From: Citrus sinensis
Lineage: Eukaryota > Streptophyta > Magnoliopsida > Sapindales > Rutaceae
DNA: 64,000 nt
Reading direction: 5' to 3'
Assembly: GCF_022201045.2 (NCBI RefSeq)
Contig: NC_068559.1
Location: 25,675,501 to 25,739,500 of the forward strand
How positions within the stretch are numbered: position 1 is the stretch's first letter; each line of letters starts with the position of its first letter. The position numbers and the translations under genes are program-made. Below, in pieces: positions 1-10,966 of the stretch. A model generated the notes under the pieces. That model had not been told where the DNA came from. It worked only from the letters and a program-made list of their open reading frames with translations, and ran no database searches.

Positions 1-583
1 TATCAGAGAACTGCATGAAAGTATCAACCTTATTAGCGGAATTGGCGACAGAAGTAGCTTTATACTGAGCATTCTTACTTCTCTCCTTCAAAATCTCATC
101 AATCTCTTTATAATAGGACATCTTAGCAGACCCACTTCCTCTATCTTGATGCTTAGTCTTTTTGAACTCCTTTAGCAGATTCCTCCACTTGTCGGTACAC
201 ATAGTGGGCGACCTATCAAAACCCTTCTCCCTCATCTTCGCTGATATCTGTTCCCACAAGTGCTTGTTCGACTTGGATGTGTTAAAAAGCCCGTCCATTT
301 CCCTCCGAAACGCAATCAAGATCCGCGTTTCGTCTTGCACCCAAGTCTCGGCGCGTTTCTTGGGAGCCCTGACTTCATGGTCCTCCCCGCCGCTGCTGTC
401 GGCGAGGATCATCTGCTGAGGTTGCAAGTCCCCATTGGACGCCGCGGCCACCTCCATGATCATGTCACGCGAGGAGGCCGCCGCCGCCGCCGCAGCAGCA
501 ACAGCAACTGCTTCATCTTTGTAATAATCAATGGGGCGAGGCTTTTCCGTCAAGTAAGGGCGGGGCTTCTCCGACAAGTACAT
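1..583 (-). CDS. GT-1: GT-1/GT-4-like trihelix transcription factor, first exon (cut by window edge)
   Basis: Nuclear DNA-binding factor of the plant trihelix family, whose GT-1 branch binds GT elements in light-regulated promoters (family knowledge). The frame is open from an ATG at 583 down to base 1, 194 codons, so the C-terminal part lies outside the window. An N-terminal acidic and Ala-rich tail (a run of eight or more Ala from GCN codons) precedes the trihelix, about residues 80-165. The three tryptophans of the trihelix are visible in TWVQDET, HLWEQIS and [10 protein letters not shown], followed by [14 protein letters not shown], all characteristic of GT-1. The start is chosen because MYLSEKPRP matches the family start and no in-frame ATG lies upstream. 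Oddity: an 8-residue tandem repeat ([16 protein letters not shown]) near the N-terminus. The gene is divergent from the next one. Family assignment is near certain; GT-1 versus GT-4 cannot be decided. Confidence 0.93.
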   Translation of the reverse strand, partial: MYLSEKPRPYLTEKPRPIDYYKDEAVAVAAAAAAAASSRDMIMEVAAASNGDLQPQQMILADSSGGEDHEVRAPKKRAETWVQDETRILIAFRREMDGLFNTSKSNKHLWEQISAKMREKGFDRSPTMCTDKWRNLLKEFKKTKHQDRGSGSAKMSYYKEIDEILKERSKNAQYKATSVANSANKVDTFMQFSD

Positions 584-1919
584 GGCGTTGTTACTCGAAT
601 TGCGGCTGTCGTGCGATTTGAAATGAAGGGGGGGAGTTAGTTGAAAGAAGACACAAGCTGAGTTATATATATATTTTTCTTAAATTTTGAGAAGAATTTT
701 GATGGGTTTTATTTGCAGAGGAGGAGGATATCATATCATCACACCGGATCGGTAACAGAAAGTGCGAGAGGCCGTCAAGTAAAAGCTTTGAGTGAATGAT
801 TAGCTAAGAAACAGGGATGGAGTTTAAGTGGACTTGGCTCTTATTTATTTATTGAAAAAAATTATCTGTTAATTACAAAATTTATCAATTTGCATTAAAC
901 TTGTTGGCAGGATTATAAAAAACATTAGGGGAAAAAAAAAATCATTTTTTTTAATTTTTAGTGGATGCATATGTTGTTGTGATATGCAGGGGAATGATGA
1001 TGCTATAATAAGATGACGGTGACGGTGTCGGCACCCTTAAGAACTTTCGAAACTACAGAAATCTTTTTTTGTACAAATTAATAATTTTTTGTTATTCTAT
1101 TCAAAGTCGGGGACCTCGATAGATATTATTTCAGGCCACGAGTCCACGACTGCTTACTTCACTTTGAAAAATAATAGTAATAATCATAAATATGGGGGCA
1201 TATTTGTAAAATTAGTAAAATGTATGAACCTTGTATGATAACCTTTTTTGATGATGCAAGAAGATTACGAGATTACATGATTCTCGTATCCTAACAAAAC
1301 AAAAATCATTAAATGACTACCATTAATGCTGCAAAATATCTGTCCAGGGCAGTCCTAATGTACATGGATTACTTCAAAGTGTTTATATATAGCTAATTTA
1401 ATTTATTTAAAATTTATTAATACTTACAAATATAGAATAATTAAATATTTAATTTCATTTGAATAAATCAATCAAAATCTGTTAACAATACTACAATGAA
1501 TGATGATACAGTCACAAATTCTTATATAAATATATTTTATATAAATTAATATGATATTAATTTATTAATTGAATGAAAATATAAAATAATATAAATAAAT
1601 TATGTAAATCAAGAGATATTTAATTTAACTAATAAATTAACATCATATTAATTTATACAAAAATTTATAATTATATCATTACCCATACTGTCACATATAT
1701 GAATTTACATGCCATCTATATTCAGTAATTCTAAACGACATCATAAATATTATTTAAACAGTACGAAATGTCGTCCGTAACATGAGGTCGTAACGACAAA
1801 ACAAACCCCTAAAACGCTTAGAAAACATCTTAAATCCATTCGAATCGAGAACGACGATTAAATAAACAGTTTGCCAAATTCATACAAGAAGTAATGCCTG
1901 TAACCGTAAGCAACAAACC
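584..1919. other. Divergent intergenic region between GT-1 and the YqaJ nuclease
   Basis: Holds the presumed 5' UTR and promoter of the trihelix gene (584 to about 800) and that of the nuclease gene. The stretch 1340-1700 is very AT-rich and contains a palindrome listed separately. No coding region is seen. Confidence 0.6.
1540..1656. repeat. AT-rich inverted repeat, possible MITE core
   Basis: The arm at 1540-1570 (begins TATAAATTAATATGAT) is the reverse complement of 1627-1656 with one or two mismatches, separated by about 56 bases. Weaker similarity continues outward, including GTCAC-type sequence on both sides (near 1511 and 1690). This is compatible with a short foldback element, but no clear target duplication was found. 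Confidence 0.45.
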
Positions 1920-3561
1920 ATGTTGAATCTGATTCAGGTCTCTTGCTTTCAATCAAGAGCTTCCATCGTTTTAAATAATCCATGCGCAAGACCCTTTTCA
2001 AGTATTACAGTTTCAGCGCCTGCTATCATCGGTTTTAGCAACTCAAGGTCTCTTTCAGGTATTTTATCAAACACCTCGCATTAGTGTACTCAGCTTCTTT
2101 CTCATTTAGTTGTTTTTCAACTGAATTGAGTTTTGGGTATGCTTATTTGAGCTTTTAGAGTCGTGAGTTCTCTCATTTATTGTTTATTTGGAGGGAAATT
2201 GGATTCATTTTAGTTACTTTAGCTCTGCGTGGCATTGTTTACGAAAATTCTGACTTGGACTACAACTTGCGGTGGGTAAAATATTTTTGCTTTTGCTGTG
2301 TTTTTGGGATAAGAAACTTAGATTAAACTGTCTAACTTTCTGCATGGGAATCTTTTTTTATTTTCATTTGACATGATAAAGATATTTCTTGTATGATGCT
2401 ATATATCAGTATTGGGGAAAATTTGAATTCTCTTCGTAGTCAGAAGGATCCAGTGCGCATGCTTGATTGTATAATACGACTTTTCTAACGAATGGTTGTA
2501 ATGGAATTTTTCTTTTCATCATGAATTTGATCTTGAATTATCTACTAACCATTCCAGCAGTCTGCAGCTTTTGTAGGATCCTTCAACCAAATAAATTTTT
2601 CATCAACTGCCTGATCCTCTCAGCAATGAGCAATGACTATTTAACAAGATGCAGCAGCATTTACCATCAAGTAGGACGACCTCTGTCTCAAAAGAGAAGG
2701 TGTGGAAGTGCAATTTACAGAAACTTTTCCACCTGGTCGGCCTCGCTGATCTCTCCTGTGGCTTCTCTTGTGGTTCGCCCCCCCTCATCACTAGCGGTGG
2801 TTGCCTGCGTAACACAGAATGATATGCTCCAGCGATCTGATGAATGGTTTGCCCTTAGAAGGGATAAGCTAACCACTAGCACCTTCAGTACTGCCTTGGG
2901 TTTTTGGAAGGGAAAACGTCGCTCCGAGCTCTGGCATGAGAAAGTATTTTCCTTGGAGACACAAGTTATTGAAAATTCTAAAAGGTGTGCTATGGAGTGG
3001 GGTGTGCTGAATGAAGCAGCAGCTATAGATAGGTACAAAAGCATTACTGGTCATGATGTGAGCTCATTAGGATTTGCAGTCCATGCAGAGGAGCAATTAG
3101 ATTGGCTTGGGGCTTCTCCAGATGGTCTTCTTGGTTGCTTTCCAGGAGGTGGCATCCTGGAAGTGAAGTGTCCATATAACAAGGGAAAGCCCGAGATTGC
3201 TCTGCCCTGGTCAACCGTGCCTTTCTATTACATGCCTCAAGTGCAGGGTCAAATGGAAATACTGGACAGAGAGTGGGTTGATTTGTATTGCTGGACACCA
3301 AATGGAAGCACAATTTTTCGCGTCATTAGACGACGTGATTATTGGGAGCTAATACATGGGATTTTACAGGAATTTTGGTGGGAGAATGTTGTTCCTGCTA
3401 AGGAAGCTCTGTCAATGGGCAGGGAAGAGTTGGCCACGTCATACGATCCAACATCCACTCATAGACTTACAGGGCTTGCAATTGTAAAGAGCTTGAAGTT
3501 GGCCAGTGAGTCAAAATTATTGTGCAAGGAGATTGCGGGTCATGTTGAATTTTTCAGATGA
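1920..3561 (+). CDS. YqaJ / lambda-exonuclease family nuclease, probably organellar
   Basis: PD-(D/E)XK nuclease of the YqaJ/lambda exonuclease fold, resembling the Arabidopsis type II-restriction-endonuclease-like protein at At1g67660 (from memory). Modelled as two exons, 1920-2058 and 2558-3561, 380 aa; the GT-AG junction keeps frame (phase 1). Core motifs: WFALRRDKLTTS (opening motif), MEWGVLNE (E193, E199), ASPDGLL (D235), ILEVKC (E248, K250) and QVQGQ (Q274, Q276, Q278), so the active site looks whole. The first exon encodes a Ser/Arg-rich N-terminus without early acidic residues, typical of a mitochondrial or plastid presequence. If that exon is not coding, the next good start is the ATG at 2626, giving a shorter form. 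Likely role: organellar DNA end processing or recombination (inference). Nuclease identity is firm; the first exon is moderate. Confidence 0.85.
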
Positions 3562-4278
3562 CATACCTAAATGGAAAGCTAAGCAACTGGCTGCCATTGT
3601 GATCTTTAATTTTGATTTGTAAACCACTTATTTTCAATTATGTGCTGGAGGACGAGTGACAGGTGGACGAATAGACTGAAAAGCTTTAGGAGAGCTTTTG
3701 CTTTATGATTCTTTGCCTTAGAAAGAGAGGTAATATTTAAAAAGATTAAAAACCCATCAAAACTTGAACGGCTTCGAATTCATGATTCTTCAAATATGTA
3801 GGTTCAGCGTGCATGTATATATTTCAGCTGGTTCTGTTATTGTAATGGCAGACCAAGTCAAAATTCTGTCAAGGAAGGGACAGCCCTCTTTCTCAAAATC
3901 ATCTATTTTCTAGCAAATTTACACTTATGTCAAATAAAAGGATGTGTCTAAGTTAAGAACTGGGGTTTGTTGAGAGACAGATTCTTCAATCTGCTGTTGA
4001 ATATAACCAACTATTGCCTAATTATTCAGGTTGGCAGAACATAAACTTGGTTAAATTAAGGAAATGACCGCTAAGAGAAAAGAAAAAATTCTAAAGCCGG
4101 TAATCCAACATAACTAACATTTTTTACCCACCTTAGCTGGAATGAACGGAAGTTCGTGACAATTAACAAATGAGTTAAAAAAAGGCAAATGGCAGTTAAC
4201 AGAAATTACTAAAGCTGATTTTCTAGCAGCTGCTGTTTATTCAGGCAAAAGTTGGGGAGATTAGGAAACAGAAGAAGG
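3562..4278. other. 3' UTR and short intergenic stretch
   Basis: Trailer of the nuclease gene and leader of the following microprotein gene. No other gene or repeat is recognised. Confidence 0.5.
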
Positions 4279-4437
4279 ATGGATAATGGGTTATCCTGGG
4301 CTGATCAATGGGATTACCAGAACCCTGACCCTCTGCCAGTATCAGATAAAGATAAGAAGAAGAAGCATGAATCCAAAAGCAAGTTTGGGAAATTATTCGG
4401 GTGGATGAAAGATCGTCGCAAGAAACCGGAGAAATAA
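4279..4437 (+). CDS. Conserved plant microprotein (52 aa), function unknown
   Basis: A small basic, hydrophilic protein: an acidic-aromatic N-terminus (MDNGLSWADQWDYQ, then a DPLP stretch), a Lys/Asp-rich middle (DKDKKKK) and a C-terminus with KFGKLFGWMKDRRKKPEK. There is no signal peptide or membrane segment. The start is the ATG at 4279; upstream in-frame codons lack ATG. The pattern SWADQW near the start and F.WMKD near the end is one I associate with short uncharacterised plant proteins, and as I recall an unnamed gene occupies the same place beside the YqaJ homologue in Arabidopsis (At1g67670). Ends in two stops close together (TAA, TGA). It could be the last exon of a longer transcript, but the neighbourhood favours a separate gene. 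Confidence 0.62.
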   Translation: MDNGLSWADQWDYQNPDPLPVSDKDKKKKHESKSKFGKLFGWMKDRRKKPEK

Positions 4438-6676
4438 TGAAAGTCCAATGCTAAGGATTTACTCTTGCCCTCATCCATCTTCAACAATAGCATTACCAAA
4501 ACTTCTCATGTGTGAAACAAATGTTTATTATCATTTTGTTTTGTTCATTTAGAAGCTGTATCTGCTATTCGAGATTACAAATGATATCAGATAGGAAAAA
4601 TAATACCATTTGAATAATCGATTTCAGGGGAGTGTTATAATCATATGCTCCTGGTGTCAATGGTTTTGTTCTCTTTTGCCTTCCACCCGCGATTTCCTTT
4701 TGCCTTTTGTTGTTTGTTGTAAGTTTTCCTCTGTAAGGTTTGGAACAAATATAATAAACTTTCACTTCTTTTCTTCCCAATTATTCTTGATAGATTATTA
4801 GCAAAGGGTTTGTTTCGTTGTCGATCAAGATCGATGCCCTCAAGGGTGAAGTTCAATGCATGGTGCGTAAGAGAAAAGTTTGCATTATGTGGATTGTCAC
4901 AGGTAAATCTTGATTGAAAATTCTTAGTCTTTGTTGTTCATTTTGCTGCAGCATACTCCTGTAACAAAGGTCTGCAAGAGATAACAAAGTTGTTGAGGCA
5001 ATGTTAAAGCTACCAGTAGAGAATTAAACTTGTGTTTGTCTCAATATATATACATAGAACAGATTGGCACAGAAGAACCACTTGAATAACTAATGTTTGG
5101 TTATCCAGGATGCAATGGTTACTGATTTTCGGTTAACAACTCCATCTTCATAGATGGATTAAACTCTCAAAGTTCAACTACAAATGAAAAAAAGGAAAAA
5201 GACAACGAAGTTTATAATGAAAAGTTGTATATATCAACAATACAACATCCTCCCGTCTTCCTAATTAAAAGGCAGGATATTTCGCCTTGCAGCCAAGGAA
5301 ACTGCAGAGTTACCACCATTTCATTCTAATCTATAAATTACAGTTTCCAGTTTCAACAGGCATGATGTATTTGTTCTTGTTAGCCAGATATGAACCTCTA
5401 AAAGCAAAAAGAATGGAAACTGATAAATATTACTTCCAACAGGAGATTCAACTCACTTCACTTTATTGCTGTTCAAGATCAGCAAAGATGTTTAACAACA
5501 CTTGTAGTCAATCATCTGTTGTTTTTGCTTCTTTTTTTTCCCCCCTGAAATTGTTATTTCTGCTTTTTAGAAAGAAATCATAAATGCAAGCATTCAAGAA
5601 TAATAAACATATGCTAATAATATCTGATACAAAGCAAGAGCATTAGCAAGCTGAGCTCTATATCCTAACATTGAACAGTAAGGAGATGCTGAAGAAAGTT
5701 TATTGCATTGCTATTAAATTTTTAACACAACAGAAAGGACAATTTCTGATGAACAATAAAATCTTAACAGTACTGTCTGAGTGTCTGTACTTTTATTTTC
5801 CTTTTTCTAGGTGACATTTAATGCATACAAGTAGAAATTCACAAAGGAGACTGATAAAATCTTCCTCATGGAAGAAACAAGTACAAGCCCCATACTATGA
5901 TGGATGATGCCAATCACCACACAATGACAATAAACTATAGTCAGAATTCATGAAGCAAGCCAGGGTACAGAAAACAGGGGATGTAAAACATCCATTAGCC
6001 CAAGCTCAGAGGTCCAATAAAACAAGTGACCCCAAGTACTGCATCCCCAGACAGAACACACAAGAAGCTACTGCACAGCAAGAAGATTAATCAATGCAGA
6101 TCTATCAGGCAATGGAGAAATCGTGCCTCCTGGTTGACAAATTAGTAGAAGCTTGCTTCAACAAAGGAGGATTTGAGTTCATGAGGGATGACTGATGTCA
6201 TCGCACAACGGTCAGGTCCAACGAACTTTACAACAACACCACAAGCCCAGGTTGATGGCAACACACTTGTCTGTTTCAAACATCCATGAGCAGACCGGTC
6301 TATTCCTTATTGGACATTATTATGTGCTAGAGCATGCACTTTGTCAAGTGCTGTTGCAACTGAACTGCCGGGACACGGTGAAATCCTGTGTCCTGGACAT
6401 AAGGCAGCAATTACAACCTTTAACTCCATATTCTTTGGAATGTTATTTCATTTGTTTTTTCATCTACTTCTTTTTCTTTCTTTTTTTCTTTTTTTGTACC
6501 CCCCTCACTACACAGAACATTAAACCCAGCAGATGACTAATTGCAGCCCCAAGAGGACAGCCCACCAATTGGTGGAACCAGACTCATCCAGCAGACCAAG
6601 AAGGCCATAAAAGTTAGATTGAGAGCAATATGTTAGCTGCCTACCCAGCTAACCACTCATACAATTTCTCAAACAC
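4438..6676. other. Intergenic region, trailers of two convergent genes
   Basis: Lies between the plus-strand microprotein gene and the minus-strand SKIP14 gene. Several short open frames occur but have no recognisable protein signal. There are poly-T tracts (around 6450-6500) and no repeats with clear ends. I see nothing certain here. Confidence 0.4.
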
Positions 6677-6790
6677 AATGTGAAACCAGAAGACACAAGC
6701 AATTATCAATATCTACCCATGAAGACGGTGGCCAAATGTGAAACCAGAAGACAAGCAATTACCAATATCTAGCCCTGAAGACAGAGGCCA
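6677..6790. repeat. Tandem duplication (about 57 bp x 2) covering the SKIP14 stop codon
   Basis: Unit 6677-6734 and unit 6735-6790 both run AATGTGAAACCAGAAGACA to a GGCCA end, with a few substitutions and a 2-base length difference. The second unit includes the last codons and the stop codon of SKIP14 (minus strand). The first lies in the 3' UTR. Confidence 0.8.
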
Positions 6791-8946
6791 CTAATCGGTT
6801 CATTGAGAACAACAGATGTAGTAGGGTCCCTTCTAACCTGCCTGTCTTGGCACTTCCCACAATCCGAACAAAGCAAATCCAAGCTAAATGTTTCCTCATA
6901 CTCACTGTCATTAATACATCGTCCACAATGAGCACACCGTGCAATGCAAAGTGTGCATGCCCTGCATAACGGGTAGGCCTGTTCTTTTCTGAGACAACCC
7001 TCAGCAGGGCAGTCATAAACTAACCTCAGATTCTGACATTTCGGGCACATTTCAATGTCAATGGCACGGTCATCCTCACAGGACAGATACAATTTTCCTC
7101 TATGGTAGAAATGTGGCTTGTGAGTATTCTGCTGCATCAAGCTATCTGTACCCAACAAGAACTTCAACTCTTCAAAATGCTTCTGTGTAACTCCATACAA
7201 CCCACCAATCCTCAGATGCTTCACACCTTGCGCACCCATAGACTTGAAAGCCTTTAAGCTGTTCACAATACCCTCAATACTGAGTCTTGTACATCCAGGC
7301 ACACTCAGCTGTTGCGAGTTGCAAGAAGGAGAACAATATTTAGCACATTATTAAATTGCAAGGAGAAAAAGATTAAAAAGAAGCGAAGAGTATGCACACA
7401 TTCAACTAGCACCATGACAATGATTTGATCATTTTACTGCCAAATCCCAGATAATAGGACTTAATAGTACATAAGTTTTCATCTATATTTAAAATGGAAA
7501 ACAGAACAAGAATATAAGCATGGTCATTGTTTTAATGACATCTGAAAAGCGAGATTCACCAAAAATCCAAAGGCAATATCCAAAAAGTTTTCATCCGTAT
7601 TTTCACCCACTATGAATTATTTCTAACTTCCCCAAAGGAAGGCCCAGCAAATTATCAGTCCTAACATGGAACTAGCAAGATTAATTAACATGCACCACCT
7701 GAAGCAGCAAAATAGAAACACAAACTTTTTGCTCAATATCAACTGATATTGGATAAAACCGTACAAAATATCCCCAATCGCTTTCAAAAAAGCATGATAG
7801 ATCCAATGAATAGAAAAGAACCAAGGCATAAATCAACTCATGTAATACCGACCATCAACAACATCCCCAAACTAATTGGGAAAATCTCATATAAATACTT
7901 AAACCTACGGAAAGTAATTATGCAAGCTGAAAGGCATCAATCAAGGTATAAATAAAAAACCTACAACAAGCATGGACCAAAATTAGTGAAAACATTCTGA
8001 CCTTGGTTAACCTTGGATTACTTTCCAGCACACGTTTCAAACCATCATCAGTAATCCTTGGGCACTCCACCAGACTCAAGCATTGCAAATTGCCTTGAGC
8101 TCTATTGGTTAATTGCAAAAGAACATCATCAGTAATCTTCTCATTCAATGGTTGATCAATGTGAATACTCCTCCACAAAAGGGGGTCATCCCTAACCGTA
8201 GAGCACAGAGATCTGCAAACCTTTTCAACTACAAGGAGATCTTGCACACCCAGATAACCAAGAGAAAAAATCAAAGCAGCATGAGGAGCCCCTTCCTCTC
8301 CATCACAACAGCTCCCGTTACCCTCCAACAATGCTTCGCTTTGCTGATCAACAAGACCGACATTATCATTCCCAAAACCAAACATGTCATCCACATTACA
8401 AGTTGATGCAAGACCACCATGACAAGACACCTCCTCCACAACTTCTTTTGGCTGAAAACGCTCACTAGATCCACTTGCTACATTCAAATAATGCTCATAA
8501 CCCATGTTATTAGGAAAACCCTGGAGCCTCATAGCATTATTCCAAAAGAAATTCAAACCAGCAAACAACTGACAATTACCATCACTTGTCCCAACCTCAT
8601 CCCTTCGAAACCCACCATAATCCACCTCCAAATCCTCAAGCCACCCCGTAATTGCAGCTGTGAAGGTAGTACTAATATCCATTCCAAAGGGATCCGACGG
8701 CAAAAGATCAATAATATCCGTTGACACAGACTCTTGAGACCCACACCTGTTTTCAGCCCTGTCCCTCCCATAATCAAAGCAATCATCAATTTCCTGATTC
8801 AAATGCCAATTCTTAGCATACCCATCTCCATTTTTCTCAGGTATGCCCTCGACAAGATACCCATTAGCAATCCTCATTGGGGACACCAAATTATCCTCAG
8901 TTAAATGTCCAGGAAAGATTGGTCTATGGGAAAAATTCAACGCCAT
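6769..8946 (-). CDS. SKIP14: F-box protein SKIP14
   Basis: SKP1-interacting F-box protein: the substrate receptor of an SCF ubiquitin ligase (family role; substrate unknown). Two exons, 8002-8946 and 6769-7308 (minus), joined in phase 0 across CCAAG/gtcaga and caacag/CTGAG, 494 aa. The N-terminal ~215 residues are SKIP14-specific (MALNFSHRPI, then a DLLPSDPFGMDI stretch). The F-box is about residues 222-263 (ALIFSLGYLGVQDLL to LLWRSIHID), followed by leucine-rich-repeat-like ITDDVLLQLT and CPRITDDGLKRVL. The C-terminal ~90 residues are Cys-rich with many CxxC pairs (CPAEGC, LCRACTLCIARCAHCGRC, CSDCGKC), suggesting a zinc-bound tail. The second ATG of the open frame is chosen because it matches the family start. 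A long 5' leader with GA and ATT microsatellites lies upstream. Confidence 0.93.
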
Positions 8947-10966
8947 TTTATCATACACAAACCCCAACCCAATCTCTCTGTACAAAATCTATGAAATACT
9001 ATGCAAACCCTAATGTTTCTTCTCTTCCATTTTTCTTTTGATTTTTGTTTTAGAAATATCAAGGAAAAAATACTGGGCAAAAAAGAAAGGCAAGACAAAA
9101 ATTTTAGGGAAGATCTAATCCTAATCTAAATCTAACAAGAAAACCCTCGATTTCTGATGACAAACTAAAACAACGGCACCAAAAATTTCACAGAGTTTCC
9201 CGTGAAAGATTAAAAAACCTAATTCCAGCTACAAAGTGAAAGAAGAAACCGTTTAACCAATTATCTACACAAAGAATCAAATCAATCACTCAAATATTCT
9301 TTTTTTCTTTTTTTTTTTCCGCCACTTAATCAAAAGCTAGGGTTTGCAAGAAATCTAAAACGGAGAGAACAGAAAATGAATTAGCGATAATCGAAAGACA
9401 AGATTACCACAAAAAAGATAACCCTAATTTGACTCCCACAAACGCAACCGATGGAGAAATTCAAGTCTCGGCTATTGGCATGGCATCGAGGAGCTTTCGC
9501 GATTCCAAACTAGGACTCGAAATTGGAAAAAGAAAATGGAATTTTTTTGGGGGTTTTCGTCTCTTTTGAGTTAGGGGATTCGATGTGGGTGAGTCTGTCG
9601 ACCGAGTTCAAAAGAAAGAAAGGGAAAACGGAATTAAAGAGCTGATAGAAGAATAAAGTTGGGGGAGAGAGAGAGAGAGAGAGAGAGACAAACAAAATTA
9701 TTATTATTATTATTATTTTCTTTTTTGGTTTTGTGTGAGAAAATGAAAGGGAACGATGAATGAATTGTCCGGTTAAGGGGAGAGAGGGCCAGGGGATATA
9801 TCGACACGTGTCAGTTAGTTAAAAATAGGGTTACTTTTTATTCGCAGTAAGTAGTGGCGGGAGATGGATTCCGGAATCCCCCTTGTGTTCTGCGTTTTGG
9901 GTCTCCCTCCTAATCTCTCGGTCTATCAATTATTGTGGATATCTTCTTCTTCTGCGCGGCATATTTTACCGTATCCATTTGATGTTCATCCGACGGATGG
10001 GAATTCATAAGGAGCGTTCTCGTGTGAGTTGTTCTAGGATGAGATTGGATGTCAGGGAGTGTGTTGAAGTGTCAGCATTGATGATGTGTCTTCAGGGCCC
10101 ATGACAACCTGTGGCTGCCCCTCGGCTTATCTGGACAAGCCCCGACCCATTTAGACATAGGAGAGGGATTAGGATAATGACTTAGTAAGTATAAGATTAA
10201 AACTAATCAATTAAGCAATTTTTAACCCCCCAAACCAAAAAAAAAAAAAATCAATTAAACAATTAGAGGTTATTACATTTATAATTATTTATTCAAGGCC
10301 AGTTTTTGCTTCAAAGTAGTTTCAACAAACATATGTAATTATAGATCCATTAATTACTTTCTCAATTTTGGTAAGCTAGGCTAGGAGACTAATGTTGAAG
10401 TACAAAGTTATCGTGACGTAAAAGCACTCTCTTTTAATTTTTTTTTTAATTTTACGAATTAACTTGATGAAAATAGAGATGTATTTAATCTAGCTGCCAA
10501 AGGCATCCTTCAAATCTTCACGTTCAGAATAACCTCTCGTCCGAAGCATCTAAAAGCAATTCTTGAAGATAAAAGTCACAGACGATAAGGACCAGCTCAG
10601 AAGCTGCTTTACTACCAGAGAGATCAGATTCAACCACACAACAAACAGGTGTTTCACAAAAGCTTCCGAGGCTTAGAAACAGCTCGTCCGGCTAATACAC
10701 CAAGAGGCTAGCCAGAAGCTAAAACAATACAATAAACTAAGAGCAGTGGTGAAATGGAACAGATGACTTGAGCCCTAAAGCACGATAATAATCCGAATCC
10801 TCGCCATCTTGATTTTTGGTTCTTCTAAATTAAAATTATCTTGGAGTTAGAACAGAAGTCAAAAAATTAAACAGTCAAAATCTCAGCTTAGTAAAGACAC
10901 TGAAAAATAAAATGTGATACGATGCGAAACTGTTTCATAAACTAAAAGAATTGATATCTTCCTGTT
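8947..10966. other. SKIP14 leader/promoter and intergenic region to SRP72
   Basis: 8947 to about 9700 is the likely 5' UTR (perhaps with a leader intron) of SKIP14. 9850-10966 is spacer plus the SRP72 3' UTR. A short open frame near 9883-10104 has no family signal and no good start. No repeat beyond microsatellites. Confidence 0.45.
9665..9717. repeat. GA and ATT microsatellites
   Basis: (GA)12 at 9665-9688, then a few bases later an (ATT)-type run of about seven units to 9717. They sit at the probable 5' end of the SKIP14 transcript. Confidence 0.85.

Noticed and set aside
260-640. 126-codon frame antisense to GT-1
   Set aside because: Low-complexity Arg-rich product caused by the opposite strand of the GCN repeat and the trihelix exon.
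5287-5583. 98-codon frame
   Set aside because: No domain; begins at a non-ATG codon and ends in T-rich sequence.
6195-6536. 113-codon frame after the microprotein
   Set aside because: Ends in a poly-Phe run from T-rich sequence; no homology pattern and no ATG-context support.
9883-10104. 73-codon frame upstream of SKIP14
   Set aside because: No recognisable protein, non-ATG start, located in the spacer.
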